Under the pieces are notes generated by a model that worked only from the letters and a program-made list of their open reading frames with translations, was not told the origin of the DNA and did no database searches. Both the position numbers and the translations under genes were made by a program. A stretch of 64,000 nt of DNA from Pectobacterium sp. PL152 (GTDB lineage Bacteria; Pseudomonadota; Gammaproteobacteria; Enterobacterales; Enterobacteriaceae), in contig CP091064.1 in assembly GCA_021907015.1 (NCBI GenBank), positions 4,216,001 through 4,280,000 on the forward strand, in the 5' to 3' direction. Below are positions 22,631-30,897 of this stretch, piece by piece; position 1 is the first letter of the stretch, and every line of letters begins with the position of its first letter.

Positions 22631-22854
22631 TGATAATAATTTGATGGTTATGACGCAGTCATCTTTATTAATGAGGTGGCTGCGAATTAATTAAATAAGA
22701 AACTATTTGCAAGGTTCTGTTTTTATTAAACTCGATTAATAAGCGTAATAAATTCTCTTATATACACTTTGTAATTGTCGATGGCGTGTTATTTATTTTG
22801 TTAATTAACACCTCAAATGACATTACTATTCACTAATTGTAAAAAGGAAAATTT

Positions 22855-23783
22855 ATGGCTTATCCAACAACAAATCTTACTGGGATTATTGGTTTTGCAA
22901 AAGCGGCGAATGTTACCGGAGGAACAGGCGGTAAAGTTGTTACGGTAAATTCTCTGGCCGATTTTAAATCAGCCGTGAGCGGTTCCACAAAAACGATTGT
23001 GGTGCTGGGCGCATCGCTGAAAACATCTGCGTTGACCAAAGTGGTATTCGGCAGCAATAAAACCATCATCGGTTCTTTCGGTGGTGCCAACGTATTGACC
23101 AATATCCACCTGCGCGCAGATGCCAGTTCATCTAACGTTATTTTCCAGAATCTGGTTTTTAAACATGATGTTTCCATCAAGGATAATGACGATATCCAGC
23201 TGTATTTGAATTACGGTAAAGGATATTGGGTGGATCACTGCTCATGGCCTGGGCATACGTGGAGCGATAGCGACGGTAGCCTCGATAAGCTGATTTATAT
23301 CGGTGAGAAAGCGGACTACGTCACGATCAGTAACTGCTTATTCTCAAACCATAAATATGGCTGCATCTTTGGTCATCCGGCAGATGACAATAATAGCGCC
23401 TACAATGGCTATCCGCGTTTGACCATCTGCCACAACTATTACGAAAATATTCAGGTTCGCGCACCAGGCCTGATGCGCTACGGTTATTTTCACGTATTTA
23501 ACAACTACGTCAATAAATTCAATCTGGCCTTTACGGTTGCGCAGAATGCCAATGTTATTTCTGAACGCAACGTATTTGGCACTGGTGCGGAAAATAAAGG
23601 GATGGTTGACGATAAAGGCAATGGTTCAACCTTTACGGATAATGGCAGTTCACCGGCGGCTGTGGCAGTAAATCACCTGCCGCTAAATGGACGGCGTCAT
23701 CTAACTATTCATACAGTCTGATGACCACGTCAGCGGCGAAATCCTGGGTGGTTCCTAATTCGGGTGCGCAAAATAGCTCCTGA
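22855..23783 (+). CDS. pnlA: Pectin lyase PnlA (PL1), C-terminal frameshift
   Basis: Polysaccharide lyase family 1 enzyme that cleaves methylated pectin by beta-elimination. It shows the parallel beta-helix pattern with YWVDHCSWPGHTWSDSDG, LIYIGEKADYVTISNCLFSN and the catalytic region YYENIQVRAPGLMRYGYFHV. There is no Sec signal: the protein starts MAYPTTNLTG. That is typical for Pectobacterium pectin lyase, whose synthesis is known to be DNA-damage inducible through RdgA/RdgB. A missing base near 23668 breaks the frame; beyond it KSPAAKWTASSNYSYSLMTT and GAQNSS complete a 309-residue protein at TGA 23781-23783. Ribosome site AAAAAGGAAAATTT. Confidence 0.88.
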
Positions 23784-23880
23784 AATTCCCATCATAATCA
23801 TGGAACGTTTATTTTCATTCGTTCCTGAATATACAGTATTGTGAATTGATATTCATTAAATATTGAGTGCGTTACACCAT

Positions 23881-23912
23881 GCCACTCGGCGGAAATAATA
23901 ATGTCGAGTGGC
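23881..23912 (+). terminator. Terminator after pnlA
   Basis: Hairpin GCCACTCG / CGAGTGGC with a 16-base loop about 100 bases past the pnlA stop, followed by GTGTTTATTTG. It also lies past the end of the convergent racemase gene and may serve both. Confidence 0.6.
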
Positions 23913-23940
23913 GTGTTTATTTGAGTTATTTCGTCAAAAA

Positions 23941-24666
23941 TTAAGCGTAATTAAGCGGCGATATCGTTTCTTGACTGTGGGAAAAATACCACTCGACCGT
24001 TTTCTTTATTAACTCTTCCGTCGCATCGACATAATGCTGGGGTGACGTTTTGACTTCCTGCTCCAGAATAAGAGGAAGCTCGGTGCAGCCCAGAATAATT
24101 TTCTCGACGCCAGCCTGCAACAGGCGATCTTTTACGGGGGACAGCATGCGATAGGCCCCGGCAATATCACCGGATTTATACGCGTAGATACTTTCCATTA
24201 CCTGGTGTTGGTCTGCATCATTCGGCGTATAGCAATCAATATTATCGGTCATCAGGTTATCCTGATAAATTCTCGCTTTGACCGTCGCTGTCGTCGCTAA
24301 CAGGCCGACGCGTGTGGTGTTGGCATGTTTAATCGCCTGACAGGTCACATCAATAATGCTGATCATTTCCGCACGGCACTGCTGTTTTAATTCATTAAAC
24401 CAATAGTGCGCGGTATTACACGGGATAATGATGCATTCAGCGCCTGCATTTTCGAGAATTTTCATATATTGCAGCATTTTCTCCAGCGGTGATGCGCTGT
24501 GCTGAAGGATACATTGTGTTCTGTCAGGGATATCAGGAATAGACACCGCAATCATGGGAATATGGTCTTGATCCCGATACGCTGGCGTGTTTTTGATCAG
24601 TTTTTGCATCGCATCGACGGTAGCACCCGGCCCCATACCACCAAGAATTCCCACGAGACTGTTCAT
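23941..24666 (-). CDS. Aspartate/glutamate racemase family protein
   Basis: Cofactor-independent racemase of 241 residues (RacX/YgeA type). The two catalytic cysteines lie in CIIIPCNTAHYW and KIILGCTELPLIL, and the glycine-rich start is VGILGGMGPGATVDAMQKLI. Substrates could be aspartate, glutamate or broader amino acids. It is divergent from a LysR gene that is followed by a dicarboxylate/amino acid symporter, so the three may form a D-amino acid module. A paralogue sits at 57735-58547 in this window. Confidence 0.85.
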   Translation of the reverse strand: MNSLVGILGGMGPGATVDAMQKLIKNTPAYRDQDHIPMIAVSIPDIPDRTQCILQHSASPLEKMLQYMKILENAGAECIIIPCNTAHYWFNELKQQCRAEMISIIDVTCQAIKHANTTRVGLLATTATVKARIYQDNLMTDNIDCYTPNDADQHQVMESIYAYKSGDIAGAYRMLSPVKDRLLQAGVEKIILGCTELPLILEQEVKTSPQHYVDATEELIKKTVEWYFSHSQETISPLNYA

Positions 24667-24905
24667 GCTGTTAACCCTGTAGCATTATGAAATTAAAAGA
24701 ATAATCGCATACTGTCGGGCAATGTGAATTGCTAAATTCCCATCTCCTATGTAGGATTTGCATAACTATTGCCATCCCTATGCTTTTATTGGTTTTAACG
24801 GTGTATAGTGGGGAGTATCTTTATTGGCGATGCAGGTCGTTGGCAGAGATAGAACGTTGGCATAGGGAGCGAAAACATGACGCTGCGCGTTTTGAGTGAG
24901 GGGTG

Positions 24906-25805
24906 ATGCTGAACAATATCGAAACCAAGTGGCTCTATGATTTTATCGTGCTGGAAGAACACCGGAGTTTTACGCTGGCGGCCGAGAAGCGAAATATCTC
25001 TCAATCCTCATTTAGCCGGCGTATTCAGGCGTTGGAAGCGGCGGTTGGGTTTGACATTTTTGACCGCAGCGCGTTGCCGCTGCAGCTCACCGAACAGGGC
25101 CGCGTGTTCCACGCCTATATCCGCAATACGCTGGACGATCTGGAATATCAGCTCAACAAGCTGCACGGTGGAGATAATTACAAAAATAAGATCACCATTG
25201 CGGCGGCGCATTCGCTGTCGGTCTTCATCATGCCGGAGCTGTTAAAAGACGTGCCGGATCCGCAGGAAAAAATCTTCTATGTGGAATCGATCGATGTGGA
25301 TGAAGCGGTACTGAATCTCAAAGAAGGGCGCAGCGACTTCATTTTCTCATTCTACAATGAGGATCTGATGGGTGAGCCCTTTATGCACGAGAAGATATTG
25401 GAATCCCGGCTGTATCCGGTCTGCGCGTGTGATAGCGCGGGGAAGCCGCTGTTTGATGTAAGCGCCTCATCGGTGCCGTTGCTCAACTATACCGAGACGA
25501 GCTACATGGGGCGTCAGGTCAGCCGTTACTTATCCAGCGTCGATAGCGATAAGTTTACGGTCAACTTCGTCTCTTCGATGAGCGACTTGCTCAAACGCAT
25601 GACGAAAAAGGGTTATGGCATTGCCTGGCTGCCGGACTATTCCATTCAGGAAGAGCTGAGAAATAAAGAGCTGACGATCCTGAGCATGGAAAATGCGGTG
25701 ATCCGCATGGGGGTTTATCTGTATCGCCTTGATGCGCGGCTGAATGTGGCTTCTGAGAAATTCTGGCGCTACATGAAAGGGCTGTCATCGTCGTCTGGAT
25801 TATAA
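24906..25805 (+). CDS. LysR-family regulator, HypT-like
   Basis: LysR-type regulator of about 299 residues. The helix-turn-helix is SFTLAAEKRNISQSSFSRRI and the start LNNIETKWLYDFIVLEEHRS closely resembles E. coli HypT, a hypochlorite-responsive regulator; whether it shares that role is unknown. The ligand domain shows FYVESIDVDEAV and KGYGIAWLPDYSI. ATG 24906 is preferred over the GTG at 24903. It is divergent from the racemase (240 bases), which suggests that it controls that gene. Confidence 0.85.
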   Translation: MLNNIETKWLYDFIVLEEHRSFTLAAEKRNISQSSFSRRIQALEAAVGFDIFDRSALPLQLTEQGRVFHAYIRNTLDDLEYQLNKLHGGDNYKNKITIAAAHSLSVFIMPELLKDVPDPQEKIFYVESIDVDEAVLNLKEGRSDFIFSFYNEDLMGEPFMHEKILESRLYPVCACDSAGKPLFDVSASSVPLLNYTETSYMGRQVSRYLSSVDSDKFTVNFVSSMSDLLKRMTKKGYGIAWLPDYSIQEELRNKELTILSMENAVIRMGVYLYRLDARLNVASEKFWRYMKGLSSSSGL

Positions 25806-25834
25806 ACGTCGCGGTAGCGATGAGAGATAAAAAA

Positions 25835-25856
25835 ATAGCGGCCCGCAGGCCGCTAT
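25835..25856 (-). terminator. Terminator of the DAACS symporter gene
   Basis: Perfect stem ATAGCGGCC / GGCCGCTAT with a 4-base loop, followed on the minus strand by a run of seven T. It lies 24 bases past the symporter stop and also beyond the end of the LysR gene. Confidence 0.9.
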
Positions 25857-25880
25857 GATCACATATTCACTTACCCAGCA

Positions 25881-27186
25881 TTAGCTATTTTGCGTGGCCT
25901 GCTGAGGTTCTTTATAGGCGACAACCTCGTCGGCTACCTCTTCCTCATCATCATCGTGGATGTCTTTTTCCAGACTGGCCACCACGGCGGTAGAGATACT
26001 GTTACCGATGACGTTAGTTGCAGTACGGCCCATATCCAGGAACTGGTCGATACCGATAATCAGCAGGATACCGGCTTCTGGTAAGCTGAACATCGGCAGC
26101 GTAGCGGCAACTACCACGATGGAAGCACGCGCTACACCGGCCATCCCTTTACTGGTGATCATCAGCGTCAGCAGAATCAGGATTTGCTGGGTAATGCTCA
26201 GATCGATGTTGTAAGCCTGTGCGATAAACAGAATCGCAAAGGACTGGTACATCATGGAACCGTCAGGTTGAACGAATAACCGAGTGGCAGCACAAAGCTG
26301 GTGACTTTTTCGGCACGCCGAATTTGGTCAGCGCTTCCATGGTTTTCGGGTAAGCAGACTCACTGCTCGCCGTGGCGAAAGCCAACATGGTAGGTTCACG
26401 AATCAGCTTCGCCAGCGTAACGATGGCTTTGCCCAGGAACAGGTAGCCAACCAGGAACAGAACGCCCCACAATACGGCCAGGCCGAGGTAGAACTCACCG
26501 ATCAGTTTACCGAAGTCGTAAAGCAGGCCCAGACCTTGCGTGGTAATCGCGGAAGCGATTGCGGCAAAGACAGCAATAGGAGCCAGCGCCATCACGTAAT
26601 CGGTCACGCGGAACATCACTTTGGTCAGTTCTTCGATCATGGAAATGATCGTGGTCGCATGCTTGTTTTTGCCTTTGACATAAGCCAGAGCAGAACCGAA
26701 GAACAGTGAGAACACCAGAATTTGCAGAATTTCATTGTTCGCCATCGCTTCTACGATACTTTTCGGGAAGATATGGCTGATGAAGCTCTTAAGCGTAAAC
26801 CCGTCCGTGTTCAGACCCGTAGCAACCTGTTGTACAGGAACCGGCAGATTCATGCCTGCGCCGGGTTGGAACAGGTTAGCGAAGACCATACCAATGAGCA
26901 GGGAAATGAACGATGCGCTGACAAACCAGATCATCGCTTTCATACCGATACGACCAACGGCAGAAGAATTTCCTCCCATGCTTGCCAGACCGGAAACCAG
27001 CGTAGCGAAGACCAGTGGCGCGATGATCATTTTAATCAGGCGCAGGAAGATATCGGTAACCATGTTGAAATAGGATGCAACTTCTTTTGCTCGACCGCCA
27101 TCAAGATATTGATGGCAGGCCCAGCCGATTAATATCCCCAGGACGATAGCCAAGACTATCTGTACAAGTAACTTCTGCCTTTGCAT
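25881..27186 (-). CDS. Dicarboxylate/amino acid:cation symporter (DAACS), two frameshifts
   Basis: Glutamate-aspartate or C4-dicarboxylate symporter of about 435 residues. The start is MQRQKLLVQIVLAIVLGIL at 27186. Transport-core motifs are FLRLIKMIIAPLVFATLV, ATASSESAYPKTMEAL, LGYSFNLDG and ITSKGMAGV. The frame breaks near 26307 (A5 where A6 is needed after GVPKK) and near 26268 (CTGACGG where CTGGACGG is expected); both are single lost bases in a highly conserved region, so the gene is probably intact. The C-terminus is acidic (EKDIHDDDEEEVADEV). Proximity to the racemase suggests aspartate or glutamate as substrate, inferred from context only. Confidence 0.85.
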
Positions 27187-27858
27187 ATAAACCTCATGTT
27201 GATGAATTGATTCAGACAACACAATATTATTGCCGTGTGATGGTTGATGCTTTCCCTGAATACACCAAGCCCTCACCCGAATCTGTTATTGGGGTGTTGT
27301 GTCTGCCCGCCGATATTACAACGATTCTTGCTTTTTACATTTTTCTGCGGATTGTTATGTAATTGTGATCTTTGTCATGCGAAAAATGCATACCCATGTC
27401 GTGTGCAATGATAAATGGGGATGTGATACGCCAATCGGGTAAAACGATTTTTCTCATTAATTCATTATTAAACAATGGGTTGCTTTTTGTTTTTGCTGTT
27501 ATCGCGGGTGGGCTAAGGTGTTGAATTAGTGTTGCTAATGATATGTACATACATCAATAAAACATATGGTGAATTACTTAAAGATTAAGTAAAAATAAAA
27601 GAACAATTAACGAAAAGTTTATATACACGCCATTTTATAAGAAAATTATTTTTTAATTATTTAAATCGTGACTTTTACTTTGTTTTTAATGGTTGATTTT
27701 TGTGTTGTTGATTTAACGTTTAATTATTGTTCTATGTGTTTCTATTTGTAAATTTATGGGCGTTTAGGGTGTTTAAAATGGTGTTTTTTTTTTTTAAACA
27801 TATGTTACCGATGATTTGAGACCCCGCTGTTGGTTATTTCAGCGAAACAGATCGAGAC
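27187..27858. other. AT-rich non-coding region upstream of the symporter
   Basis: About 670 bases with no convincing gene; a minus-strand 71-codon frame at 27335-27550 has neither a ribosome site nor protein-like composition. It carries long A/T runs, including 12 T at 27784-27795. It must contain the symporter promoter. Confidence 0.55.
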
Positions 27859-28725
27859 TCACTTTATCGCGACACGCTTTTCCAGATGCTTTTCATCCGC
27901 TCTGCCGCCGTTTCGCACTCTCCCCGTTGCAGACAATCAAGAATCGCCAGATGCTCTGTAATCTGTTCTAGCCGCTTGGGATTGAAGGTTGGGCTGCTTT
28001 GCCGATATTCCACCAGACGCCGTAATTGATTGACCCGTTGCAGGCTATGGTGGGCGAAACGGTTGCCGCTACAGGCGAGTAGCGTTTCATGAAAGTGTGT
28101 ATTGGCATCGAACATTTCATGGGGGTGAGCGTCAGGTAACCCCATTGAGAATGTCTTCCTGCTGCTTACGGCAGGCGTCCAGCGTGTGCTGATCGATATG
28201 AAACTGCGGCGACAGCAGGCTGATCGGCTCGACCAGCAGACGGAAGGTAAAACTTTCCTCATAGGCGGCGACGGAATCGATAATCGGCGTGGTTCGCCAG
28301 CCCTGGCCAGTGCGAAACTCCAGCCAGCCTTCCTGCTGAATCCGCGTCAGAACGTTACGCAGCACGGAACGGGACACCTGACATTCCCGCATCAGATCCA
28401 CTTCTGAAAACTGCTCTGGCAACCGGCGCGCGAGACGCATATCGACAATCTTCTGGTAGAGCGGGTCTTCGCTACTGGTGGCTAACTCCGCGACCAGATG
28501 ACCCAATTCATGGGCCGGACGGTCAAGATAAAACCCCGATTACGGTGGTAATGCAGCATGCCTTTTCCGTCAGATACAGCAGCGCGGCCTTGACCGGCGT
28601 GCGTGAGGCATTCAGCACCTGCGCCAGCGACGATTCGATCAGATGTGCGCCAGGGGCAGTTGCTCGCGGCGAATATAGGCGACAATCTGCCTGACAATCC
28701 TTGTCTGTAGGGGAGTTAAAGCCAT
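27859..28725 (-). pseudogene. GntR-family regulator with two winged-helix units and FCD domain, frameshifted
   Basis: Joined minus-strand frames give about 289 residues. Unit one is MALTPLQTRIVRQIVAYIRR and SLAQVLNASRTPVKAALLYL, a GntR winged helix. Unit two is EVDLMRECQVSRSVLRNVLT with EGWLEFRTGQGWRTTP, a second winged helix. An FCD-type effector domain follows with HPHEMFDANTHFHETLLACS and AAERM. Frameshifts lie near 28650 (C run), 28560, 28545, 28137 (G run) and 27885 (A run). Many are in homopolymers, so the gene may be intact. It sits downstream of the CitMHS gene on the same strand and is a plausible regulator of it. Confidence 0.65.
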
Positions 28726-28832
28726 CGCTATCCTGCTATGTCATTTAAGGGTGTTACGGGGGCGTTATGTTCTGGTCAGCATGATTCGCTTGCCTGCAAA
28801 GCATGCTCCGGCTGGGCCGGAGCAATCCTGAG

Positions 28833-30145
28833 TTACTGGTGATAGAACGGAAACGCGCCGAAGACAATACCACCGACCAGCAGCGACAGGCTGACAAAAT
28901 CGCCCATTTGATGGCAAAGCGTTGATGATCGCCGATGTCCACTTTTGCCAGACTGACAAGCAGGTAGAGTGACGGTACCAGCGGGCTGAGCAGGTGGAAC
29001 GGCTGGCCGACAATCGACGCCCGGGCGATCTCCTCTGGGTGATACCATAGTTGACTGCCGTCTGTGCGATAACCGGTAAGATTCCGAAATAGAACGCATC
29101 GTTGGACATCAAAAAAGTAAACGGCAGGCTAATGAGCGCGGTGAACACCGCAAGATACGGGCCGAAGCTCTCTGGTATCACCTGCAACAGGCTTTTCGCC
29201 ATGGCATCTACCATTCCCGTGCCGGATAAAATTCCGGTAAAAAATCCCGGCGGCGAAAATGAGCGAGGTTACCGCTAACACGTTAGCGGCGTGGGAACCG
29301 ATCCGCGCCTTTTGCTCTTCCAGCTTGGGGTAGTTGAGCATAACGGCGATGGCGAAGCCGAGCATAAACAGCACCTGAATCGGCAGAAGACCGATTACCA
29401 AAAATACCAGAAGCAGGGGTGGTCAGAATAAAGTTAGGCCAGAACATCTTAGGGCGGCGATTGGCGTGGCTTTCTTCATCGCTACCGTTACCGAGATTGA
29501 TCGAGGCATTCTGGAAGTCACTGATATCAATGATCCCCAATCGTTTACGCTCTTGTAGCCCCAAAAACACCGCCACGCCGACCAGCGTAAGGCTGGCTAG
29601 AATAATCGCCGGAAGCATGGGGAGGAAAACGTCCAACGCATCAACGCGCAATGCGGCGGCGGCGCGTGCCGTGGGGCCGCCCCAGGGGAAAGATTCATCA
29701 CACCGCTGGCGATGTTCACCAGGCAAGTCAACCCCAGCACGCTCATACCCAACCGCTGATAGAGCGGCAGAAATGCGGCAATCGCGATCATGTAGGTCGT
29801 TGTACTGTCTCCGTCCAGCGCGACCATTAATGTTAATACGGCGGTGCCGACCAACACCTTCAGCGGGTCGCCTTTAACCAGACGGAGAATGAAACGTACC
29901 AGCGGATCGAACAGCCCCGCGTCGATCATGATGCCGAAGTAGAGAATAGAGAACGTCAGCATAACGCCCGTTGGTGCCAGCGTTTTGATGCCGTCAAGCA
30001 TCATCGCTCCCAGACCCTGATAGAAACCTGCCGCCAGCGCAAACAGCGTAGGGACAAGAATCAGCGCGATAAGCGCAGACATTCGTTTGGTCATGATCAG
30101 GTACATAAAGCAGATGACCATAGAAAAACCGAGAATAGTGAGCAC
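28833..30145 (-). pseudogene. CitMHS-family citrate transporter, several frameshifts
   Basis: Twelve-helix metal-citrate symporter family protein, about 437 residues when joined. The start is GTG 30145 behind GGAGAT (VLTILGFSMVICFMYLIMTK). Typical segments are ALDGDSTTTYMIAIAAFLPL, WGGPTARAAAALRVDALDVF, IQVLFMLGFAIAVMLNYPKL, LPFTFLMSNDAFYFGILPVI and KVDIGDHQRFAIKWA, ending GGIVFGAFPFYHQ. Frame changes occur near 29690 (T run), 29405 (C run), 29240 (T run), 29055, 28990 and 28915. The residues of the family are otherwise conserved. It is either a decayed citrate importer or an intact one with read errors. Confidence 0.7.
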
Positions 30146-30748
30146 AGTGAATCTCCTGTTTTTATTATTTTCCGAATAGCTTACTGCCTTTCTTGTCGGC
30201 AAATTTAGGGTGCCAAAAGCCGTGCGGTTTTTGCATAACCGCATATAGAAAGGGATAGGAACGGGTTATTTCCCAGCGTCAGAGACGTTCAGAGGAAATA
30301 CGGATAAAAGGAGGAATTAGCTTCCGGGGTCGATACGAACAATAAACGACAGGTAATGATGGCGAGACAAGGTAACGGTAATCGGCAACATAAACGACCT
30401 CGATGCGAGCGATAATAATATTCCTTTTATCCCCATCAGCTGACATCTAACCGTTTGTTTGGCATGACGTTAAGCGGCGAATCGTCATGGCTGGTAGGGG
30501 CTCTTTTGTTAAAAACAAATTAAATCATTGTAAAATGAAACGCAAATTGCGCTAAATTGGAATAAAAACAATTGAACGGGAGAGGGACTACGATGACCAA
30601 CATAATTTTAAAAATAAACAGCGATGTGAAAATTTAATGGCTGCGTAGAAATTTATTATCGATTAACAGAAATTCATCCGCTTTCATTAATAAATATTTA
30701 CAAGATGAGGTGAGGAATAAAGATATTATCGGAGAGAGGAGTTAAACG
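30146..30748. other. Gene-free region between CitMHS and fdhF
   Basis: No sizeable gene. A 14-codon frame at 30593-30637 (MTNIILKINSDVKI) has a good upstream site GGGAGAGGGACTACG and could be a leader peptide; it is too short to be sure. The CitMHS promoter must lie in the first part. Confidence 0.4.
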
Positions 30749-30829
30749 TTGTCTAAACCAGCATGTATTTTCTGGACGATATGTATTTTCTCAATCACAT
30801 GTCTTGTCTGGGCGCTATGTATTTCCTAA
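30749..30829 (+). CDS. Candidate 26-residue hydrophobic small protein built on 18-bp tandem repeats
   Basis: A TTG start at 30749 lies 7 bases after AGGAG (30737-30741), good ribosome-site spacing. The frame gives MSKPACIFWTI, CIFSIT, CLVWAL, CIS and stops at TAA 30827. The peptide is a single hydrophobic segment with Cys every sixth residue. The DNA is four imperfect 18-bp units starting at 30763, 30781, 30799 and 30817, each opening ATGTnTTnnCT. Another frame from ATG 30763 also gives a repeated peptide (MYFLDD, MYFLNH). An inverted repeat follows at once. I do not recognise it; it might be a small membrane protein or chance. Confidence 0.4.
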   Translation: MSKPACIFWTICIFSITCLVWALCIS

Positions 30830-30887
30830 GCCGCCACGGCCTGTGCTCAATGACCTTTACTTAATGGCTCGTATTCGCGGCGGCTTA
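30827..30887. terminator. Inverted repeat between the small ORF and fdhF
   Basis: TAAGCCGCC (30827-30835) and GGCGGCTTA (30879-30887) pair perfectly around a 43-base spacer with some inner complementarity (ACGGCC / GGCTCGT). It begins at the small-ORF stop and ends 11 bases from the convergent fdhF stop, so it may terminate both. No T run follows. Confidence 0.4.
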
Positions 30888-30897
30888 GGCAGGGGGA

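Noticed and set aside
27335..27550. 71-codon minus-strand frame
   Set aside because: No ribosome site, composition unlike the neighbours and no recognisable motif; it lies in AT-rich intergenic DNA.
30763..30861. Alternative small frame MYFLDD-MYFLNH across the 18-bp repeats
   Set aside because: Its ATG lacks a ribosome site at proper distance, while the overlapping TTG frame has one; kept only as a note in the feature.
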